A stretch of 64,000 nucleotides of DNA, taken from positions 2,046,001-2,110,000 of the forward strand of contig JARWMV010000233.1 of NCBI GenBank assembly GCA_030998015.1, given 5' to 3'. This DNA comes from Ceratorhiza oryzae-sativae (taxonomy: Eukaryota; Basidiomycota; Agaricomycetes; Cantharellales; Ceratobasidiaceae). Positions 58,710-64,000 of the stretch are shown here, one piece after another (positions within the stretch are counted from its first letter, which is position 1; every line of letters starts with the position of its first letter). The notes below the pieces were generated by a model that was given only the letters and a program-made list of their open reading frames with translations, did no database searches and was not told the DNA's origin. The translations under genes and the position numbers were made by a program.

Positions 58710-60416
58710 CTAACTAGTCAATGATCTCTCATAAAGGAAGCTGACTCCGCGCATCATCCCATGCCTCCTTCCTCCGATCTCTACCAGCGAGGTTTTCCAG
58801 TTTATACTCTCCCCCAGCTCTTTCTCCACATCCTCCGGAACCTTGTATGTTGAGGAGTCGAGCGATAGTCCATCATCGCTCGCCCGCCTTTGAAGCTTCT
58901 GGGTCGCTCCAGCAGACATGTTCTCCAACGGAATACCATGGGGTCCCTGTCCAAGGTGTAGCTGGTGGCTAGCGCTATCCTGAACAACGGTTGTTTCAAC
59001 CTGAATATGCTGCGGGATACTCTTCTTTGCTGAAGAGCTTGTGAAATAGGCGTTGTTGGAGCTCTATTTGATGCGGAGTTTGTAAAGGCCTATATGGATT
59101 GAGGAAGCATATGAGGCATACCTTTTGTGGGATACTCCTGCTGCCGCTTCCTTCACTTGTTGGGTCGTTTCTCTTGACGTTTAGGCGCCTGCCAAGTGGA
59201 TTATTGTCAAAACAACGGATAGAGACGCGAAATAAGGAATATTCTCATACCCGTTGAGCGTGTGCATCAAGCTTATTCCGTAGAACTTGGCCTGTACGCA
59301 AATAAATGGGATCGCGATGAAGCTATCATACTATCAAAAAAAGCAGTTGAGAATAACACCCTCGGTATCTGTACGCGTAGCCGTACCTTTATTGAATATT
59401 CTATCGCGAGTCCAGTAGCTATCAACGTAGGAGGTAACTGCGACTCGAACGTGATCCGGTAAGGCGACTGAGAATATCGTCCGTCGCTCGCCATCCGGTC
59501 CTATTTTTAAATAGGAAATACAAAACTGAGAAATTCGTCTATCAGCGGGCGGCTGAGCAATGGATTTCCCATATACGCACTGATGACGGTGATTGTCAAA
59601 TCGGCAACGACGGTGGAAAATAGCCAAATATATGCGGGCACTTTTACATCGCCGGCGTGTAGTGTGGAGCCATACATGGTAAAGAGTACTTTGACTGCAA
59701 TACCGCCACCGAACGCTGCCAGAGCAAAGGTCCCGATGACAAGCAGTACCAGTATGTTATTATTTACCAGCTGAACACAAAAGCCAGGTCAGTTGGGACA
59801 CCTTTGGTATATGGGGATGTCTTACACGCCATGCCCGAACAGCAAAGAATGCTTGAACGACAATCACAGTCGCAGAATCAAGTACATAATACCAGGAAAG
59901 CTGTCGGCACAAGCTTAGCTATAAAGACCGCCGACTAAGATGAGGAAACGCACATATTTAACCGACAGGAACATTCCCTGCCGCGCTAGGGTTAGCCTTC
60001 GAGGTCGTGAGAACATGAGCTTAACTCACGTAGGTACCGAAATTGTATACGAAGAGATCATAAATCCACGCCCACGTGTAAAACGTAATCGCTCTGCCAA
60101 GTGTATCATGTCAGGATGCGCTCCTTACTGACCTCAAGTCTACATACACGTTCATGACCAGCACGTATAGTACCATCATTTTTACCCAAGGGGGGTCGAA
60201 TTGCGCAAGAGATTTGTATGAGCCACATTGCATAACTAGAATACCCCCCAAGACCGCATCGAGGCCCATCGCGATAATGAAGGGCTGGCGTCCAGGAGTC
60301 AGCCGTGAGTGAGGAAGCAAACAAACATAACTACGCACACCGAGGTTCAGCGACTTGTCGGGAGACAAATAAGGACCAGCAATCGCGTTGAGCTCATCTA
60401 AGGACGGAGCGCCCAT
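58710..60416 (-). CDS. Seven-helix membrane protein of DUF6534 type
   Basis: ATG 60416 (MGAPSLDELNAIAGPYLSPD). A series of short introns separates helices: GLDAVLGGILVM, WVKMMVLYVLVMNV, AITFYTWAWIYDLFVYNFG, LSWYYVLDSATVIVVQAFFA with VRAWR, then NNILVLLVIGTFALAAFGGG, PAYIWLFSTVVADLTITVI, LPPTLIATGLAIEYSI and FIAIPFICVQAKFYGISLMH followed by TLNGR. The helix order, the VQAFFAVRAWR segment and the closing FYGISLMHTLNGR are characteristic of the DUF6534 seven-helix family expanded in agaricomycetes, of unknown function. A hydrophilic tail of about 130 residues ends at 58710. Splice sites are canonical where checked (for example GTGCGT...ATAG near 59505-59580). Confidence 0.8.
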
Positions 60417-62907
60417 GATTTGAAGAGAACCAAGTCAGAGAGCCTGGACAAAAATGTTGACCGGGGGTGGATTGCCTGCCTTGATCATACCGAGAGGACC
60501 TGGTATTTCAAGGCCGGCCATCCCCTGGGCAAGCGCAAATCGTGGCTAGGGTCGAACATCGCACAATCCGAAAATGTGAGAGTGCGTTTAGGGTGGATAC
60601 GCGAAGCTCTTGGGATCAAAATGCCACAGGCTCGACTTAGTTTGGCCGAGATGCGACTTCCGTCAAAATTCGGTAAGGTCAGGTCCCGTGGCAGGTTGAT
60701 CCACAGATGAAGATGGTTCGGTGTCAGGTTTGCCGATGTATTTATTTGAAATTCAGTGCACCCTTTTGACTCTACCAAACATATGTCTGTGGGGCCGACG
60801 TTAATGTTTGCCTACGGAGCTTGAAACCGATTTCACATTGCCATTCTCTCTTCTATAGTCTAAAGAAAGCTTTGGTACTGGGGTTGAACCAGGTTCAACT
60901 GTTGTCCAAGGATAAGATGTTAACGAATTTGGTCGTTATCGTGAAGAAACGACCCCGGATCGGTGACTCTCCCCTTTTTTTTTGGAATGAGGTATAAAGC
61001 CCCAATTTAACACTATCCGAGGACTTTACTGCTCAGCCCCCGTCCTATCCTCAAGATTATGCGATGAATTACCTCATAAATAGAGAAAGGCCCAAGGTTT
61101 TGCTGTGGCCGGCACTTGGCAAAGATGCCGACGCCCGGGATTTGTCGGGTACAGTAGGTGGCGTGATGGCAGCTTGATTGGGATCAGCCCCGTCAAGCTG
61201 TTGCGTTTTGGATCGCTCCCAATATGGTATGGCCGGGTATCCCCGGACGGTCGCGGACGGTCCCGCAACCACGCAGCAAAAATAAAGGCTCAGTCATGGC
61301 AAACACGTATAATTTTGTCTAGTGCGCCTGGAGATACCTGGTAGCTCACCGCCCATCAACCAAATTTTTGTTTGCACTACTGAGAAGCAAGCTGGAATTC
61401 CGCTAAGTGTAAAAGCTAGGTGGCACAGATTGGACGACTAACGGCTTAGCAGACGGCCTGAGCGCTTACCTCACTTAGACAACCCCGGATGTCCCCGCCT
61501 TGATGTATAGATTAAGTTCATAATATATATTTAAAGAACCGACAACTACAGAGTGGTTCATTGCTCTTTGACTATGGCATCGATTGAGGCAGACTAGCAT
61601 AATTTGTAGGCACAGTCTCTATCAAACTGTTTGAATTGAATGCAATTAAAAAAAACCCCGCACTCATCAGGTACAAATGAAAAGGTACTTAGTCTATATC
61701 TAACCCCTTGCGGTTTCCTGTATGCTCATCTTATTGAGTTATCCGCCAACGGTCGCCACGTCGTCCAGCCCACAGGCTGTGTACAATAACGCCGTTGCTG
61801 AGCATAACGGTATGACCAAATTGTTGATGGATCGCCGCCCAGTTAGTGAGGCTTCTGGGTGTGCGTGCGCATGAGCCTAGCCATGAAAGTGATCGATTAC
61901 GAGCTCATATTCCACAACGTCTGGGATTGGGCGCAATCAATTTTGGTTGAACTCCGACGGAGAACCATAAGACAATGAAATTTTCGTGGGGGTGAAGATA
62001 TCGGCATGGTTGGTGTCCCGATAGCTGAGAGGCTATAACCCTTCCTATTCGAAGTGTTCCAAGGCTCCATGGTCTGCCGACGCCACTGATTATCTTGACT
62101 TCGGTCATATAAGTATGCTTTCTTGAGCTTGTGATTTAATTTCGCGGGTGGTCACTCGAACTTTGTGTTATCATTCGCAGGGCTGCGTATCTGTCTTGGT
62201 AGGGCTGATATTTCGTAGCACCTAAACTGACCGGATTACGGAAATAAAATGTGTTATAATTCGGAAGGAACCTATTCTCGGTATGCCCGTCCTCGCGTTC
62301 TTGGATGGCCAACATAACCTGCTACGTATCTTGGGCGACTGAAATTTTAAGGCTTTCTCGAAGAGACATGCTGTTTAAATATCGCTCATCCTTCGTCGGT
62401 TCTAAAGTCAATAATGGTTTCGGTCGAGAGGTGTTTGGGCACGTCTCCTGTTTTCAAAGTCAGGTTGAGCCCCCGCCAACTCTAAGTCGATTGGCGCAAT
62501 AAATAAGATCTAGGGCAGTAGTTTTACCATTGCCGAATACCTCTGGTGGAGTCGCGTCCACAGCAGTCCGGATCCACTTCGTTGTGGAGGGTGAGCTCGG
62601 CTCGGCGGATCACTATGTCGCCGAGTGTCAGAGCCCCTGCAGAACTCGCCGCCGGAAACGGCCGCTCATGTCACAGTAAATCGCGTGATGTGGACAACTC
62701 ATATCCCACGTACCCATAATATGGCGCGTAGTTTGATCCGACGATCATCATGTATGCGTTCCAGGACACTAGAAGCGCAGAGCCGGAGGTCAAAATTCGG
62801 CTGACTCAGCTTGGAATGAATGTGCGCCACCTCGACAGCTTCTACATCTGACTTTCATCCACGCTCATCCTCGTACCTTGAACCTCACCACGCAATCACA
62901 CTTCGGG
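60417..62907. other. 2.5-kb stretch without a supported gene
   Basis: Only short frames with no recognised domain. A T10 tract lies near 60977. A GGTTGAACC word near 60882 recalls a tRNA B box, but no cloverleaf could be folded around it. The right end is the upstream region of the short-chain dehydrogenase. Confidence 0.45.
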
Positions 62908-63928
62908 ATGTTGCCCGTCACTTGGCTGATCACCGGGTAGGTGAATTGCCGACTGCGGGAGCGTACATTTGTCCGCGGCGCCACTCTTGATCATTTCATT
63001 TTGTATACGTTTAGATCATCACGAGGGCTTGGTCTCGAGTTTGTGAAACAACTAGTACGGAACCCGAACAACGTCGTTTTCGCTACATGTCGTAATCCAG
63101 AGGGTGCATCAGAGTTGAAGGGATTGACTTTGGCGATGGGAACCAAGTTGCATGTGTTATCGTTGGACGTTTCTGATGAAGACTCGATCATCCAAACGGC
63201 GAACCAGGTTGGGGAGATTCTGGGTCAAGTAGGCCAAATTCCCGGCGCAGCGGGGCTAGATTATTTGATCCAGAACGCCGCTATCGTAGGTGGCTCGATC
63301 GATGACTATCGAAGCATGAGCTGACGAACATGTGCTGGTTGCAGACACTACCAGTGAGTAGTAGGTGGTGCATGCTGCTGAAAAAAATTCTAATACCAGA
63401 TTGACAGGGTGATGGGGACAATTCGCTTAATCTCGAAGCTTCGTCCTTCAATAACATCATGACGACCAATGTCCTCGGTCCCGCGCTGATCATGAAACAT
63501 TTCCACCTTCATCTAACGAAAAGTTTCCGGCCAGTCATCGTGAATTTGACTTCAGGACTCGCATCAATACCGATGGACTTCGGTGCTCGATCGACAAGTT
63601 ATAGTATCAGCAAGGCCGCTTTGAATATGCTTGTAAGTTTATGGGGTTAAACTCGCCGCTCGTCTCACAGAAGTCTAGACCTATAAACAAGCGAAAACGT
63701 GCCCGGACATGATTGTGCTGGCCGTTCATCCTGGGTGGGTCAAAACTGGTGGGTACCGCTTACTCTTGCATCAACGTCATTTGATCGTCGTATGGCATAG
63801 ATATGGGAACCGATGAAGCGCCACTTGAACCTTCTCACGTCGTGCATGAGTTAATCCAACTACTCCAACGAGTCACGTTAGCCGACTCTGGAAAATTTAT
63901 GCGTTATGATGGGGTTGATGTTATATAG
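62908..63928 (+). CDS. Short-chain dehydrogenase/reductase (SDR)
   Basis: Exon 1 (62908-62936, MLPVTWLITG) joins across a GTAGGT...TTTAG intron to SSRGLGLEFVKQLVRNP, forming the Rossmann TGxxxGxG motif. Next come FATCRNPEGASELKG and LDVSDEDSII (the LDV motif) and DYLIQNAAIVGG (the NAA variant of NNAG). Later exons give FNNIMTTNVLGPALIMKHF, VNLTSGLASIP with the catalytic Ser, and YSISKAALNML with the YxxxK pair. After two more introns come CPDMIVLAVHPGWVKTDMG and a C-terminal end at TAG 63926-63928. A frame problem lies near 63322 (RSMS then TGA) before the second intron; one or two bases are probably wrong there. It resembles the classical NAD(P)-dependent C-factor-like SDR group; the substrate is unknown. 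Confidence 0.8.
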
Positions 63929-64000
63929 CCTGTGGCGGCTTGAATGTATACATGGGAGTTCTTGTTGGGTGAAGCGATATTCTCTTCGTGTCGCTCCAAC

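Noticed and set aside
60870..60920. Possible tRNA B-box-like word near GGTTGAACC
   Set aside because: No paired acceptor, D or anticodon arms could be drawn.

Overview
This window reads as nuclear DNA of a filamentous basidiomycete. Genes are intron-rich with short (about 50-65 nt) GTGAGT/GTATGT-type introns. The gene families (F-box/LRR-like families, patatin/NB-ARC/TPR receptors, a seven-helix protein of the DUF6534 type, fungal EOS1 and WHI2 relatives, a chromodomain Ty3/gypsy element) fit an agaricomycete. A Rhizoctonia/Ceratobasidiaceae-like species is my best guess, from recalled family flavour rather than a search. No bacterial operon, CRISPR, rRNA or convincing tRNA was seen.

Layout: 0.3-1.9 kb, a carrier-fold membrane protein (-). 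3.2-5.5 kb, two dead genes (a DDE transposase remnant and an F-box/LRR-like relic). 5.7-12.1 kb, a compact block: DPH3 (+), a disordered protein (-), a WHI2-like BTB protein (-) and an EOS1-like membrane protein (-). 13.9-32.3 kb, an accessory region: two same-strand paralogous patatin-NB-ARC-TPR (NLR-type) genes flank a transposon island made of a Tc1/mariner fragment, a chromodomain Ty3/gypsy element and a foldback element nested inside that element. 33.2-46.0 kb, an alpha/beta hydrolase (+), FAB1 lipid kinase (+) and condensin SMC2 (-), the last two convergent. 46.5-49.8 kb, a second F-box/LRR relic and an unknown gene. 51.1-55.2 kb, a 1,350-residue membrane protein (-). 56.5-57.5 kb, a third F-box relic. 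58.7-63.9 kb, a DUF6534-type membrane protein (-) and a short-chain dehydrogenase (+).

Two signatures cut across the annotation. First, about fifteen reading frames, including the likely essential SMC2 and FAB1, are each rescued by a single added base, usually in a short homopolymer. That points to systematic one-base deletions in the consensus rather than to fifteen pseudogenes. Second, the retroelement and one NLR paralogue carry Arg codons changed to TGA or TGG, i.e. C-to-T at CpG, the mark of methylation- or RIP-like decay.

The most interesting biology is the NLR pair. Both keep intact P-loops and seven highly similar 42-residue TPRs, but both have lost the patatin nucleophile serine (Gly in one, Asp in the other), suggesting a lipase fold kept for a non-catalytic role.
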